The notes: generated by a model not told the origin, from the sequence alone. A stretch of DNA of 44,844 nt from JACPLA01 sp035291905 (GCA_035291905.1 DATDRF010000245.1:1-44844), one strand, 5' to 3'. Shown: positions 1-9,471, counted from the stretch's first letter. Numbers and translations: made by a program.

Positions 1-1077
1 TTTAGCGGTGTTGGCCCGGTGTCTATTGCCAAAGATTCCACGATCACAGTTGTCATGGCTCTTGTAGGCGGCTATCGGCTCGAAGGAATCCAAAAATCCG
101 TGCGGGCGGCGCGATGGGCTTATGCGAACAACTTCGCCCTGCCAACCCTTCCGAATCTCCCTGCAATGAAGGTGTCCAACACACTTGCGAAGACAGTGGA
201 AATCCAATGGGATAATACTGCAGAAAGCGATCCGCAGTTTGGCGGATACAAGATTTGGAAATCGTCGAATTTCTTGAAGAAGTCATGGCTCACTGAAGGA
301 CTGCGCCTGGCAGACCGTTTTCAAGAGCAAATGGTTGTCGGAGCAGCAAAGGATACTCTCAAGAAACCGGTGAATCCGAAATTTGACGCTTTCGCGGCAG
401 TCAATTCTTCGGCTCAAACCGGTCTCTACCAACCCGATACGTGGGGCACATGGGAACTCCTCAAGACCGTTCCCGCGGGTCAACTGGGGACTCTGCAGAC
501 AGGAACTCTCCCGTATTCCTACAAGTATATAGATCCGGATGTGGTCCTTGGGTTCTCGTACTGGTACTACGTTTCTGCCTACAAGGAGGGAACCTATACC
601 GGCCCCGGCGGCGAAACAACGACGAGAATCGAAACACACTACACGAATCGGAACGGCACAGACGGTCTCTGGCACAGGACGTTCCCGTTTGCGACCGTCA
701 ATGCCAACTACAACGCAGCAACATTGGGCGGCGTGCATATCGTCTCTTCCGCCCTTGCTCCGAGCGGTGAAGTTTCGAATGTGGGAGTTCGCCCGAACCC
801 TTACAAGAGAGCGGCGTTGCATGACAATTTCTCGAATGTGTACGACCATAAGCTGTTATTCTATAATCTGCCCCCCGAGTGCACGATAACCATCCTTGAT
901 GTGGCAGGTCAAATCATCGACCAGATCAAGTTCCAATCGTCGAATCCCAACAACGGTAGCATATTCTGGGATATGTTCTCCAAGGACGGTATCGAGGTGG
1001 CAAGCGGGCTTTATATTTATGTCGTGGAATCACCTTCAGGCAGCCAGAAAATGGGTCATTTCGCGATATTGCGATAA
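1..1077 (+). CDS. Secreted protein with T9SS-type C-terminal domain (5' partial)
   Basis: The reading frame is open from base 1, so the gene starts upstream of the window; the GTG at 19 is probably internal. Visible regions are a beta-rich N-terminal part, a fibronectin-like segment around 'VEIQWDNTAESDPQFGGYKI', and an aromatic-rich stretch. The C-terminal ~90 residues begin with 'VRPNPYK' and end in 'GLYIYVVESPSGSQKMGHF'. That ending matches the FlgD-like/T9SS type A sorting domains of Ignavibacteria and related FCB bacteria, which direct export through the type IX system. The PorV/PorQ-family gene follows 25 bp later, which supports a T9SS client. The passenger function is unknown. Confidence 0.75.
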   Translation, partial: FSGVGPVSIAKDSTITVVMALVGGYRLEGIQKSVRAARWAYANNFALPTLPNLPAMKVSNTLAKTVEIQWDNTAESDPQFGGYKIWKSSNFLKKSWLTEGLRLADRFQEQMVVGAAKDTLKKPVNPKFDAFAAVNSSAQTGLYQPDTWGTWELLKTVPAGQLGTLQTGTLPYSYKYIDPDVVLGFSYWYYVSAYKEGTYTGPGGETTTRIETHYTNRNGTDGLWHRTFPFATVNANYNAATLGGVHIVSSALAPSGEVSNVGVRPNPYKRAALHDNFSNVYDHKLLFYNLPPECTITILDVAGQIIDQIKFQSSNPNNGSIFWDMFSKDGIEVASGLYIYVVESPSGSQKMGHFAILR

Positions 1078-1102
1078 AAATCACTTTTCCGAGGATATGT
1101 CC

Positions 1103-2119
1103 ATGAAACGACTCTGTGTATATTTCATTCTCGCTCTCCTCGTTTCTGTGCCGCAGTTTCTGCTGGGGCAGAATCGGAAGACGGGTATCAACAGCGCTGC
1201 CTTCCTGAAGGTAGGAGTCGGAGCCCGGCAAGTGGGGCTCGGATCTGCTACAACATCGCTCGAAGGTGATGCTGCAAATATGTTTTGGAATCCCGCCGGC
1301 ATTGGGTTGAAGTCCTACACGCTCCAGGCTTCCGTGAATTACAATATGTGGATCGCGGACCTCACTCAGAATGCCCTGGCCGTTACCTACAATCTGGAGG
1401 GTATCGGAACCGTCGGACTCGGCGTCATGACGTTCGGTGTGTCGGACATCCCGGCAGACCGCGACGTCTATCCCGGCAACCCGAGCCTCCAGGCTTTGCA
1501 AATCGACGATCAGACAAGCAGCACCTATGATTATATGGATCTGCTTGTTCAGCTTTCCTATGCACGACAAGTGACGGAACAGCTGTCCCTCGGTGCCACG
1601 GTGAAACTCATCAATGAATCGATTGACAGCCGCTCGGCAAGCTCCGTCGCATTCGATTTCGGCTCGGTCTATTCCATCGGCGTTATGGACTGGAAGATCG
1701 GCGCCCGAATCAACAACCTCGGAGGGGATATCAAGTTCTATGATTATGCGGCAGCGATTCCCCTTACCTTCAGCATCGGGACATCCATCTCGCCGTTGAA
1801 GGATGAGAACAGCCTCCTGACAGTTTCGGTCGACGCGGTCAAGCCTCAGGACGGCCTCCAGTATTTCTATTCTGGAGCCGAGTACACCTTCATGAACATG
1901 ATCTCGGTCCGGGGCGGATACAAGCTGAACTATTCCGGCGTTGATGACGGCGGATCGAGCTTCCGAAGCGCCATAAAGACCTCAATCGAGGGACTCTCGG
2001 CAGGTGCGGGATTCATGACCACACTGGCCGACTACCATCTGCGGATCGATTACTCCTTCACCCAGATGGAACTTCTCGATGCGGCACATCGGGTGTCGCT
2101 GTCGTTCTCGATGAAGTAA
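1103..2119 (+). CDS. PorV/PorQ family outer-membrane protein
   Basis: This 338-residue protein has a Sec signal peptide (MKRLCVYFILALLVSVPQF, cleavage probably after 'LLGQ'). After it comes the family hallmark 'AAFLKVGVGARQVGLGSA...DAANMFWNPAGI', then alternating beta strands ending in 'HRVSLSFSMK', as in an outer-membrane barrel. PorV-family proteins shuttle T9SS substrates to the surface-attachment complex. I chose ATG 1103 because GAGGA at 1091-1095 lies 7 nt upstream; the in-frame ATG at 1097 is too close to that site, and the longer frame from 896 overlaps the preceding gene. The upstream neighbour is a T9SS-type cargo, so a cargo/carrier pair is plausible. Confidence 0.85.
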   Translation: MKRLCVYFILALLVSVPQFLLGQNRKTGINSAAFLKVGVGARQVGLGSATTSLEGDAANMFWNPAGIGLKSYTLQASVNYNMWIADLTQNALAVTYNLEGIGTVGLGVMTFGVSDIPADRDVYPGNPSLQALQIDDQTSSTYDYMDLLVQLSYARQVTEQLSLGATVKLINESIDSRSASSVAFDFGSVYSIGVMDWKIGARINNLGGDIKFYDYAAAIPLTFSIGTSISPLKDENSLLTVSVDAVKPQDGLQYFYSGAEYTFMNMISVRGGYKLNYSGVDDGGSSFRSAIKTSIEGLSAGAGFMTTLADYHLRIDYSFTQMELLDAAHRVSLSFSMK

Positions 2120-2122
2120 ACA

Positions 2123-2138
2123 CCGTGCGCAAGCACGG
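2123..2138 (+). other. Short GNRA-capped hairpin after the porV-like gene
   Basis: Six perfect base pairs (CCGTGC/GCACGG) close a GCAA tetraloop, starting 4 nt after the stop codon at 2119. No T-tract follows. It may stabilise the mRNA 3' end or act with the larger inverted repeat at 2155-2214. Confidence 0.5.
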
Positions 2139-2154
2139 CGTGCAATTGTAACGC

Positions 2155-2214
2155 GAAATTGGGGTAACCGCCTTTGATGTCATGGAAACTATCTGACGCG
2201 GTTACCCCAATTTC
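2155..2214 (+). terminator. Perfect 17-bp inverted repeat, likely transcription terminator
   Basis: The arms at 2155-2171 (GAAATTGGGGTAACCGC) and 2198-2214 are perfectly complementary and flank a 26-nt spacer. The repeat sits in the longest gene-free stretch (2120-2298), between the T9SS pair and the catabolic genes. No long U-run follows the right arm, but the first 4 bp of the stem are A/T-rich. It would work symmetrically and probably separates two transcription units. A protein-binding palindrome or a small repeat element is the alternative. Confidence 0.5.
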
Positions 2215-2298
2215 ATCTGCAGGCTGCATGAAGCGATAGCCGCTCCTGTGTGATGCGGTCTCCGTCGAAAGATCTCACCCCTGTGAAAGGATCCGTCT

Positions 2299-3342
2299 TT
2301 GACTCCGCGAAAATTCCCTGAACTTCCGCTTCTTCCGACCTCGGTCATCGGAAGCTACTCTTTTCCCCGATGGCTTGATCTTGTGCGTGAGCTGGGAGCC
2401 AAGGGAACGTTAAGCCCCGCCGAAGTAGAAGAAGCCCATGACAACGCAGTGAAATCGGCGATCAAAGACCAGGAAATGGCGGGCGTCGATGTCATTACCG
2501 ACGGCGAGATCCGGCGCGAGACTATGGTCTACTTCTTTTCCAAACGCATTCATGGTTTCGATTTCGAGCATGCGAAAATGCACCAGATCGGCAATCTCGA
2601 TCCGAGCATCCAAATGCCCGATCCGGTGATTGTTGAAAAGGTCGGGTGGAAGCAGAGCCTCGGAATGGATGCGCACTTTACGTTTTTGAAGGACCACGCC
2701 GTCGCCAGGGCAAAGGTCTGCGTCACCGGCCCCCAAATGCTGGCAAAACGTGCAACGAATGAGTTCTACAAGACCGATAAGGATCTCATTTTTGACCTGG
2801 CCGATATCCTGAATGTGGAGTTGAAAGGACTTGCGGCCGCAGGATGCGACTTTATTCAGATTGACGAGCCTGTATGGGTTGGCTATCCTCAGGATATGCC
2901 GTGGCTGGTGGAATCGTTCAACCGCATGGTCAAAGGAATTAACGCCAAGATCGCCGTCCATGTGTGCTACGGCAACTACAAGCTGAAGAAGCTCTTCAAG
3001 GGTCAATATGCCGAGTTATTCCCGGCGCTCCTTGAGGTAGAGGCAGACCAGCTCTGTCTTGAGTTTGCAGTGTCGGACGGCGTCGGCCTCGAATTGTTCG
3101 ATCAGTACAAGACCGACAAGGAGGTTGCTGTAGGGGTGATCGATGTGAAGGATGAAAAGATTGAGACTGCAGAGATTGTGGCGGCGAGGATACGCCAGGC
3201 GTTGAAGCATATTCCCGCGAACCGAATGTATGTCGTGCCGGACTGCGGAATGAAATTCATGCCGCGTGCCCGGGCTTTCGGAAAATTGAAGGCCATGGTC
3301 GCGGGAACCCGAATCGTACGGAAGGAATTGGGCGTTTCCTGA
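2299..3342 (+). CDS. Single-domain MetE-like (cobalamin-independent methionine synthase C-terminal type) methyltransferase
   Basis: The 347-residue protein corresponds to the catalytic (C-terminal) barrel of cobalamin-independent methionine synthase, whose full-length form is about 750 residues. The zinc ligands appear conserved: H221 and C223 in 'HVCYGNY', E255 in 'LCLEFA' and C316 in 'VVPDCGMK'. The substrate motif 'IQIDEP' (D189-E190) is also present. The start is TTG 2299, supported by GAAAGGA at 2285-2291 with 7-nt spacing. Such COG0620 proteins move a methyl group from a small donor to a thiol, but this short group is often of unknown donor specificity. It heads the catabolic block, 4 nt before the next gene, so a role in handling methyl groups from an O-methylated substrate is possible but unproven. 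Confidence 0.8.
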   Translation: MTPRKFPELPLLPTSVIGSYSFPRWLDLVRELGAKGTLSPAEVEEAHDNAVKSAIKDQEMAGVDVITDGEIRRETMVYFFSKRIHGFDFEHAKMHQIGNLDPSIQMPDPVIVEKVGWKQSLGMDAHFTFLKDHAVARAKVCVTGPQMLAKRATNEFYKTDKDLIFDLADILNVELKGLAAAGCDFIQIDEPVWVGYPQDMPWLVESFNRMVKGINAKIAVHVCYGNYKLKKLFKGQYAELFPALLEVEADQLCLEFAVSDGVGLELFDQYKTDKEVAVGVIDVKDEKIETAEIVAARIRQALKHIPANRMYVVPDCGMKFMPRARAFGKLKAMVAGTRIVRKELGVS

Positions 3343-3346
3343 ACAT

Positions 3347-5218
3347 ATGATGAGGAAGCGGGAACAACGAGGGCGCACGAAGGGGGCGGGGCCTGCCTTT
3401 TTCTGGCTCCGGAACCTGAGCGATTTCCTGGTCGGCAGTCAGCGGATGGCACGCGGTTTCGATCCGGAATCCTACGTGAATCAGCTCGCGCGCCTGGGAT
3501 TTACCCACGTCACAGTGAATAGGCTCGCCGATCGGGCGCTCGAATCAGGTCCCCCGGGCGACGTCTATTCCTGGTTCTATGACTACAGCCCCGATCTGGA
3601 CCAATTCGTGGAATCCCCGCTCTCCAAAGGTTACTATCCGGCAGACTACCTTCGCGCCAATCTCGCCTCTCTGAAACGCACGGCTTCGCTCGCACTCGAA
3701 CACGGACTTGTCCCCGGCCTCCACATCAATTCGCCCCGTTCAATGCCGGAATCCTTCTGGCGGGAATACCCCTATTTGAGAGGGGCCAGGGTGGACCACC
3801 CCCGTGAAAGCTTTCTTCCCCGTTACACCCTCGCCATGGCTCACCCCGCTGTCCAGGACCATTATCGCCATCTCGTCCGGGCTCTCCTCGCAGAGGTACC
3901 GCAGATCGGATTCATCCATGTGTGGACGAATGACAGCGGAGCCGGCTTCGAATTCACCTCGTCTCTTTATGCCGGCCGCAACGGCGGGCCGTACCTGATC
4001 AGGGAATGGAAGAGCGACGAAGAAATCGAGCGAAAAGCAGCGGAGAATGTCCTGACGTATTTCTACTTGTTGCGCGATGAGGTGCAGGCAGCCAACAAGA
4101 AATTCCGCCTCGTATGCGATCTCGGCCCCTTCTACAAGGAGCGTCCCCGCATCATTCGCGGGTTGGGGAAGGGGATCGATGCCGGGGCCTTTGGCTACTT
4201 TGAGGGACCTCAATATAAGAATGAAGAAAGGCTTCTGGCCGGGGTGGGGGCATCAATTCACCGCAAGATCGATGTTTCGAACACGAACGTGATTGGCCTT
4301 CCGTTCCCCGGACTGGTGTACGACCGGCTTGCAGCCCTCATGAAGAGGAATGAACGCTGGGTGCTGACCAATCCGGCCCCCGAATCCCTTGCGCCTTTCG
4401 ATGTGAACGGAGAAGTTCTCAGGGCAATTCAGGAGAATCCGAGATTGCCTCTCGACCGGATCCTCCGGTTGGCCGCAGAACGATGGGCCGGCCCGGAACA
4501 AGGGCCAGACCTTATCAAAGCGTGGAATTACTCGGATGCTGCGGTCAGATCATATCCGAATGACATTCCCTACAGCACATTCGCATTCCCATGGTTTCGC
4601 CTCTTTGTGCGCCCGTTCGTTCCGAACATCAATGCTATTCCGGAAACGGACCGGGAATACTACGAGAAATACCTCCTTGCGACATTCAACAATCCAACAC
4701 GGATCGATTTCAACAATGATATGATGTGGAACTTCCTTTCTGCAAAAGAGGCGGGAAATCGCAAGAATGTCGTAGACAAGAAAGTTCTCCCCTTTCTGGA
4801 GAAGGGAATTGTTGTTGCGGGGAAGGCGATTGAGGACGGTGGGAATAGGGTATTTGATGACCTCGAAATGCGATTGCGGGGAGCGAAGTGTTTCTACGGC
4901 ACCATGAGAAACATGGTCGCATGGATCGAGGGGGTGCATGGTTACATCGAAGCGCGAACGCGGGAAAAGAAATCGGGATATAGAATCATGACTCAGGATG
5001 TTGTGGAGAGGGAATTAGCGAATACGAAGGAATTATTGAAGCTCTGGGAGACGGGAAAAACAGACTGGCTCCCGATTTCCAGGAACGGGGAAACACTTCA
5101 TATCTACGGATCGAATTTTGGTGATTTATTGAAGAAGAAGATCGGATTGATGGAGCAACATAGCGAAGATGAACCTGCAATCGATCCGAATTTCATGTGG
5201 AGAATGCATAAACAATAA
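3347..5218 (+). CDS. Unassigned TIM-barrel-like, glycoside-hydrolase-like protein
   Basis: I do not recognise the family of this 623-residue protein. The N-terminal half alternates predicted strands and helices like a (beta/alpha)8 hydrolase: 'GLVPGLHINSPR' near residue 120, 'IGFIHVWTNDSGAGFE' at about 188-203 with a candidate acidic residue D196, and 'AFGYFEGPQY'. The C-terminal ~200 residues are helical. This resembles the architecture of GH20/GH67-like families, without a decisive motif. There is no signal peptide from the ATG at 3347, and no good ribosome site, so a later start is possible. It is 4 nt after the MetE-like gene and 6 nt before a secreted six-hairpin enzyme. Confidence 0.5.
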   Translation: MMRKREQRGRTKGAGPAFFWLRNLSDFLVGSQRMARGFDPESYVNQLARLGFTHVTVNRLADRALESGPPGDVYSWFYDYSPDLDQFVESPLSKGYYPADYLRANLASLKRTASLALEHGLVPGLHINSPRSMPESFWREYPYLRGARVDHPRESFLPRYTLAMAHPAVQDHYRHLVRALLAEVPQIGFIHVWTNDSGAGFEFTSSLYAGRNGGPYLIREWKSDEEIERKAAENVLTYFYLLRDEVQAANKKFRLVCDLGPFYKERPRIIRGLGKGIDAGAFGYFEGPQYKNEERLLAGVGASIHRKIDVSNTNVIGLPFPGLVYDRLAALMKRNERWVLTNPAPESLAPFDVNGEVLRAIQENPRLPLDRILRLAAERWAGPEQGPDLIKAWNYSDAAVRSYPNDIPYSTFAFPWFRLFVRPFVPNINAIPETDREYYEKYLLATFNNPTRIDFNNDMMWNFLSAKEAGNRKNVVDKKVLPFLEKGIVVAGKAIEDGGNRVFDDLEMRLRGAKCFYGTMRNMVAWIEGVHGYIEARTREKKSGYRIMTQDVVERELANTKELLKLWETGKTDWLPISRNGETLHIYGSNFGDLLKKKIGLMEQHSEDEPAIDPNFMWRMHKQ

Positions 5219-5224
5219 TCGGAC

Positions 5225-7837
5225 ATGAGATCAACTTCCATCATCCTTGCTGCATTTGCGACAGCAACGATCGCTATGGGGCAGCATCGGACAATCGACT
5301 TTCGGTACGCCCCCGAGTACTCATTCACTCCCGTTGGCTTTGTCGATGACTGGCAGAAGACGATGGTCAATGATCGTGGGGCTCTGCTCTATGACTTTGG
5401 GCCCGGCCCGTATGTTCGGCCAAATACGATCGTTGGAATCGGCCTCAAGGGAGTCAAACTTGCCACAAGTTCTCAGAAGCTTCACAATGCACATACGCCG
5501 CTCGTTCTTACGAAGCTTTCCGGTGGAAATGCCGCGTTAGAACTTGAATCGTTTGCCATCGTCCCGCGACCGGAACACACATCATCAGAGCCGCAGGGAC
5601 TTCCGCCGGTCAAACGCTACCGGGGTCTCAACGGAGCTCTTGCATGGGCGCGTCCCTCCGGCGAGGTTGATCCGGCCTTCCGTAATGTTGCCTGGGGAAC
5701 GAACAGGCCCATCATATACGACATTGACGTTGATCGCGGAAGCCGGAAGAAGGTAGCTCTAGGATTCTGTGAGAGTTATAGAACCATTCCCGACATGCGA
5801 ATGGCGGAAATCAGGGTTGAGGGTTCCGCGCCTCGAACGATCGACCTGTTGACGGATGCATCACAGAACCAGCCGCAGGTTGTTCTTGTTGACGGCGGGG
5901 ATCAAAATGGCGACGGTCGCCTGCACGTTGAGTTGAGACCCTACGCAGCCAACAGGGACCCGAATATCATTCTGAATGCGCTATGGGTTTTTCCCTCCGG
6001 AGCGGGAGTCTCCGCCGAAGAGATTATTTCGGGTAAGGCCTCGAAAGGGGCCGAAGTGTACCTTGATTGCGGCAAGGAGCCCGAGATTCAGCGGTTTCCG
6101 ACGCGCATTGATGCTCTTCGATCGCAGGTCACGGGAAACCAATCAACGCCCGTTATCGAAGTCCGGACACGACGAAAATGCTCTTTCGACGAAAAAACAG
6201 GCGTGCTCATGTTCGATGGCAGGCCCTTCATTGCTTCGCGGCCAAGGCCCGTTCGTGCAATGGAGACTCCTGACGGATGGGAGTTGGAGCTCCCCCGAGG
6301 GACGAGAACGGTCGATCTCATCTCCATCAGCGGCTACAGGCTTCCCAAGGGGATTACACAGATTCCCGACCTGAAGAAAGAACGATCACGTGTCATCGAT
6401 TGGTGGTCGAAGGAGAGATATCCCATTGGACGCGTTGCCGTTCCCGACAAGAATCTTCAGTTTCTTCTCGATGCGGGAATGCGCACGCTGTACCAACTCA
6501 GGGATGTGGTCGATGGCGTGCCGCAGTTCCAGCCGGGCTCAACGGTGTACAGAGGAGTCTGGATACATGATGCCGTCTATGATATCGATGTGGCGTTGAT
6601 GGAAGGGGATACCGCCGGGGCGCGAAAAGCTGTCGAAGGGTTGTTCCAGTACCAGGACTCGAGCGGGAGAATAAAGGTGATGTGGCCGGTGGAAATGCAG
6701 AGAGAGACTCCGCACCTCATCTGGCTCCTGAATCGTTACGCGCGCCTGACAAACGACCGGGAATGGCTTCGTCGAAACTGGCACCGGATGGCTGCCGGAA
6801 TGAACTACATTCAGGCGGCTCGCAAGAGCACGATGACTGATCCGGGCTCTCTTTCATACGGACTCATGCCCCCCGGCTTCATTGACGGAGGGGTTCCGGG
6901 GGTTTCTTCCGATTACAGCAGTGTCTATTGGGCATTGATCGGAGCGGAGGCGGCCGTTGATGCCTCTCGCTGGCTGGGCAAAACATCGGACGCCGCAGCG
7001 TGGAGTGCATTCAGAGAGGATCTCCTGAAGTCCTTCCGCGCGACTGCCGCGAAAGATGTGAGAAAAGACCCGTTCGGCAATCAGTATCTCACCGTCAAGG
7101 TCGCAGATACCACAAAGGATGTTCCGCAGCGGGGCCAATGGGTTCTATGCGAGGCAGTGTATTTCAGCGATATTTTCCCAAAGGACGATCCGATCGTTCG
7201 GGGAACGCTGGCCGTTATCGATTCTTCCTGTGTGCAGGGACTCCCGGTCTCCTTTGGCTGGTTGACGGGCGGAATTGGGGTCTGGTTTGCTCCGCTCTAT
7301 GGGCTGGCTCATCTTCAAGCGGGGAATCTCGCCCGGGCGCATGATATCCTGTACGCTTTTGCAAATCATGCCACGCCCCTGGGCGCCTGGGCCGAAGAAC
7401 AAATGCCGAAGGGTGCGGGCCCAAGGACGACAGGCGATTTCCCCACGAACAGCGCATACGTTGGAATGCTGAAGCTTGTGATTTCTATGCTCGCTGATGA
7501 CCGGGGTAGATCGATGGAATTGTTGAAAGGCCTTCCGGCTGAATGGCTCGTCCCCGGCTCCAGGACGGGAGTCAACGACCTCCTCACCCAGTTCGGACGC
7601 GTCTCACTTGTGGTCGAGGTTTCGAAAAACGGAAAGAATGCCACAATAAATGTCCGTTCCGTGAGCTATTCCGATCTTGACGATTCGATGGCCCAGTACA
7701 CGGATGCGACGTCGTATCAGAACATTACCCTGCAAGCATTCCGGGAAGCGGGATTTCGCGCAAAGGATGGAAGCTTACTTCCCGTGGAAATCAGAAACCG
7801 ATGGGGAAATGATCTGGTTCTTGAGTTGACGAAATAA
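5225..7837 (+). CDS. Secreted six-hairpin glycosidase-like enzyme
   Basis: The 870-residue protein starts with a Sec signal peptide (MRSTSIILAAFATATIAMGQ). About 380 residues of beta-rich sequence follow, with a malectin/carbohydrate-binding flavour ('VLVDGGDQNGDGRLHVELRP'). From about residue 400 there is an (alpha/alpha)6 region. Its 'GVWIHDAVYDID' (W446, H448, D449) is the same W-x-R/H-D motif found in two other enzymes of this locus, at 7873 and 27388. That motif lies in the active-site cleft of several six-hairpin glycosidase families (GH15/GH63/debranching type). The specific activity cannot be read from sequence. The gene is probably cotranscribed with the intracellular-looking 7873 gene. 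Confidence 0.65.
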   Translation: MRSTSIILAAFATATIAMGQHRTIDFRYAPEYSFTPVGFVDDWQKTMVNDRGALLYDFGPGPYVRPNTIVGIGLKGVKLATSSQKLHNAHTPLVLTKLSGGNAALELESFAIVPRPEHTSSEPQGLPPVKRYRGLNGALAWARPSGEVDPAFRNVAWGTNRPIIYDIDVDRGSRKKVALGFCESYRTIPDMRMAEIRVEGSAPRTIDLLTDASQNQPQVVLVDGGDQNGDGRLHVELRPYAANRDPNIILNALWVFPSGAGVSAEEIISGKASKGAEVYLDCGKEPEIQRFPTRIDALRSQVTGNQSTPVIEVRTRRKCSFDEKTGVLMFDGRPFIASRPRPVRAMETPDGWELELPRGTRTVDLISISGYRLPKGITQIPDLKKERSRVIDWWSKERYPIGRVAVPDKNLQFLLDAGMRTLYQLRDVVDGVPQFQPGSTVYRGVWIHDAVYDIDVALMEGDTAGARKAVEGLFQYQDSSGRIKVMWPVEMQRETPHLIWLLNRYARLTNDREWLRRNWHRMAAGMNYIQAARKSTMTDPGSLSYGLMPPGFIDGGVPGVSSDYSSVYWALIGAEAAVDASRWLGKTSDAAAWSAFREDLLKSFRATAAKDVRKDPFGNQYLTVKVADTTKDVPQRGQWVLCEAVYFSDIFPKDDPIVRGTLAVIDSSCVQGLPVSFGWLTGGIGVWFAPLYGLAHLQAGNLARAHDILYAFANHATPLGAWAEEQMPKGAGPRTTGDFPTNSAYVGMLKLVISMLADDRGRSMELLKGLPAEWLVPGSRTGVNDLLTQFGRVSLVVEVSKNGKNATINVRSVSYSDLDDSMAQYTDATSYQNITLQAFREAGFRAKDGSLLPVEIRNRWGNDLVLELTK

Positions 7838-7872
7838 CTGTATCGACCCTTAACAGTACGGATCCAGGAATC

Positions 7873-9453
7873 ATGAATGAAACTTTTGTGCGGTGCGGCT
7901 CTCCTCAGCTGGACGCCATCTTCCCGCGAGTGAAGAATTTTCTCCTTCAGGATGTTACCGAATACAATATGTTCGGAACGCACGTGCGGGGGTACAGAAC
8001 ACCCGACGCGCCGAGTCTCTGGATTCGAGATTACTCTGACATGATGCGCGTGTTCAAGTACTGGGAACACGATATGAAAAGCATCGTGGATCATTTTGCG
8101 GAAACTCAGACCGCAAAAGGGTGGCTCTTTGATTACTTCACAATGACGCCGGAAAAAGTTCCGTGCGAAAAGGAGAACTGGGCGAAGTACGTGAGGGTCC
8201 CGGTGGAGGCCGACGTGGAGTATCGTTTCATCAAGGCAGTATATCTTGCCTGGCAGGCCACCGGAGATGATACATGGCTGAAGTCGCTTCTGCCACACAT
8301 GGAAAAGGCACTCAACTATATCCTGACAGACGAATGGAGATGGGACAAGAAAACGAAACTCGTCAAGCGCGGCCTCTCTGTCGATACGTGGGATTTCGAT
8401 TACACCGCCGGGAGACACGATTGGCTGAACTTTCAGCTGAACGAGCATACCTTTTGGGGCATCATGCACGGAGACAACTCGGGGTATTATGAGTCATTCC
8501 TCCAAATGAGCAAGTTTTATCAGCACCTGAAGAATCCGGCTCGGGCCACGTACTGGAAGAACTTTGCGGAAGCCTTCAGAAAGCGGGCCAACAAGGTCTG
8601 TTTCAATGGACGATTCTACACGCATCACGTTCACCTCGTTCCCGTTCCGATCAAGGGAGTGGACGAAAGCGAGCAGTTGAGCCTGAGCAATCCGATGGAC
8701 ATCAATCGGGGGATGTCGTCGCATGAGATCGCCGTGGCGATCATCACCGAATACCAACGGAGGGCGAAGACGACCTCTTCCTTTGCCGAATGGTTCAGCA
8801 TCGATCCGCCGTTTCCAGATGGCATCTACGGAGATGAAAAGCTTGTTGGCGGCGCGTACTGCAACGGCGGAATCATGCCTTTGGTGGGAGGCGAGCTCGC
8901 CCGGGCGGCGCTGGAACATGGCTTTGAGGAATATGGGATCCGGCAGCTCACGAAGTACGAGGAGCTCACCAGAAACAACGAGAGCTACCTGTGGTATTTC
9001 CCCGACGGCCGTCATGCGACGATTGAAACCAGCACGAGCCCGGATGCGTCACCAACCGACGCATGGGGTTCATCGGCGATGGCTTACGCATTGATGGAGG
9101 GTCTTGCAGGAGTGGAGGACGAAGCAAAGCTCTATAATAGAGTGAGGCTTTCCCCCCGGTGGATTGCCGCAGGGAGGGAAGATGCTGAGGTACAATGCGT
9201 TTACGGGGCGTCGGGAGCCTCTTTTGCTTACACATTTCACCATCATCCCTCGGTCCGAACGGTCGAACTCGAGTTGAAAGGGAACGCCGCGGTCCAACTT
9301 CATCTGCTCCTTCCCTCCGGCACAACTGCTGCCTCGGTGCAACTGAATGGAAAGAAAACGAAGTTCTCAATCTCGCGTGTAGGCCCCAGCCCGTATGTGG
9401 ATGTGCCCGCGGTATTGAAAAAGAAGGCTGTTGTCAAGGTGGAGTATCGCTAA
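7873..9453 (+). CDS. Cytoplasmic six-hairpin glycosidase (GH63/debranching-enzyme-like)
   Basis: The 526-residue protein has no signal peptide. 'APSLWIRDYSDMM' (W50, R52, D53) at the start of the helical barrel is typical of the amylo-1,6-glucosidase/GH63-like clan. Around residue 330 there is 'GDEKLVGGAYCNGGIMPLVG', and near 400 'SPDASPTDAWGSSAMAYALM', both typical late-barrel segments. A small beta-sandwich ends the protein. It probably hydrolyses an imported oligosaccharide or glycoside, complementing the secreted enzyme 36 nt upstream; the linkage is unknown. AGGA precedes ATG 7873 by only 3 nt, so initiation may be weak. Confidence 0.65.
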   Translation: MNETFVRCGSPQLDAIFPRVKNFLLQDVTEYNMFGTHVRGYRTPDAPSLWIRDYSDMMRVFKYWEHDMKSIVDHFAETQTAKGWLFDYFTMTPEKVPCEKENWAKYVRVPVEADVEYRFIKAVYLAWQATGDDTWLKSLLPHMEKALNYILTDEWRWDKKTKLVKRGLSVDTWDFDYTAGRHDWLNFQLNEHTFWGIMHGDNSGYYESFLQMSKFYQHLKNPARATYWKNFAEAFRKRANKVCFNGRFYTHHVHLVPVPIKGVDESEQLSLSNPMDINRGMSSHEIAVAIITEYQRRAKTTSSFAEWFSIDPPFPDGIYGDEKLVGGAYCNGGIMPLVGGELARAALEHGFEEYGIRQLTKYEELTRNNESYLWYFPDGRHATIETSTSPDASPTDAWGSSAMAYALMEGLAGVEDEAKLYNRVRLSPRWIAAGREDAEVQCVYGASGASFAYTFHHHPSVRTVELELKGNAAVQLHLLLPSGTTAASVQLNGKKTKFSISRVGPSPYVDVPAVLKKKAVVKVEYR

Positions 9454-9471
9454 AGCAAGAGAGGTCCTGTA

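Noticed and set aside
19..21. GTG as the true start of the first gene
   Set aside because: The frame is open to base 1 and the downstream sequence begins in the middle of a beta-rich domain with no signal peptide, so the gene is truncated by the window edge.
896..1102. Upstream extension of the PorV-like gene
   Set aside because: It overlaps the preceding gene by 180 bp and puts the signal peptide internally; ATG 1103 has a ribosome site at the right distance.
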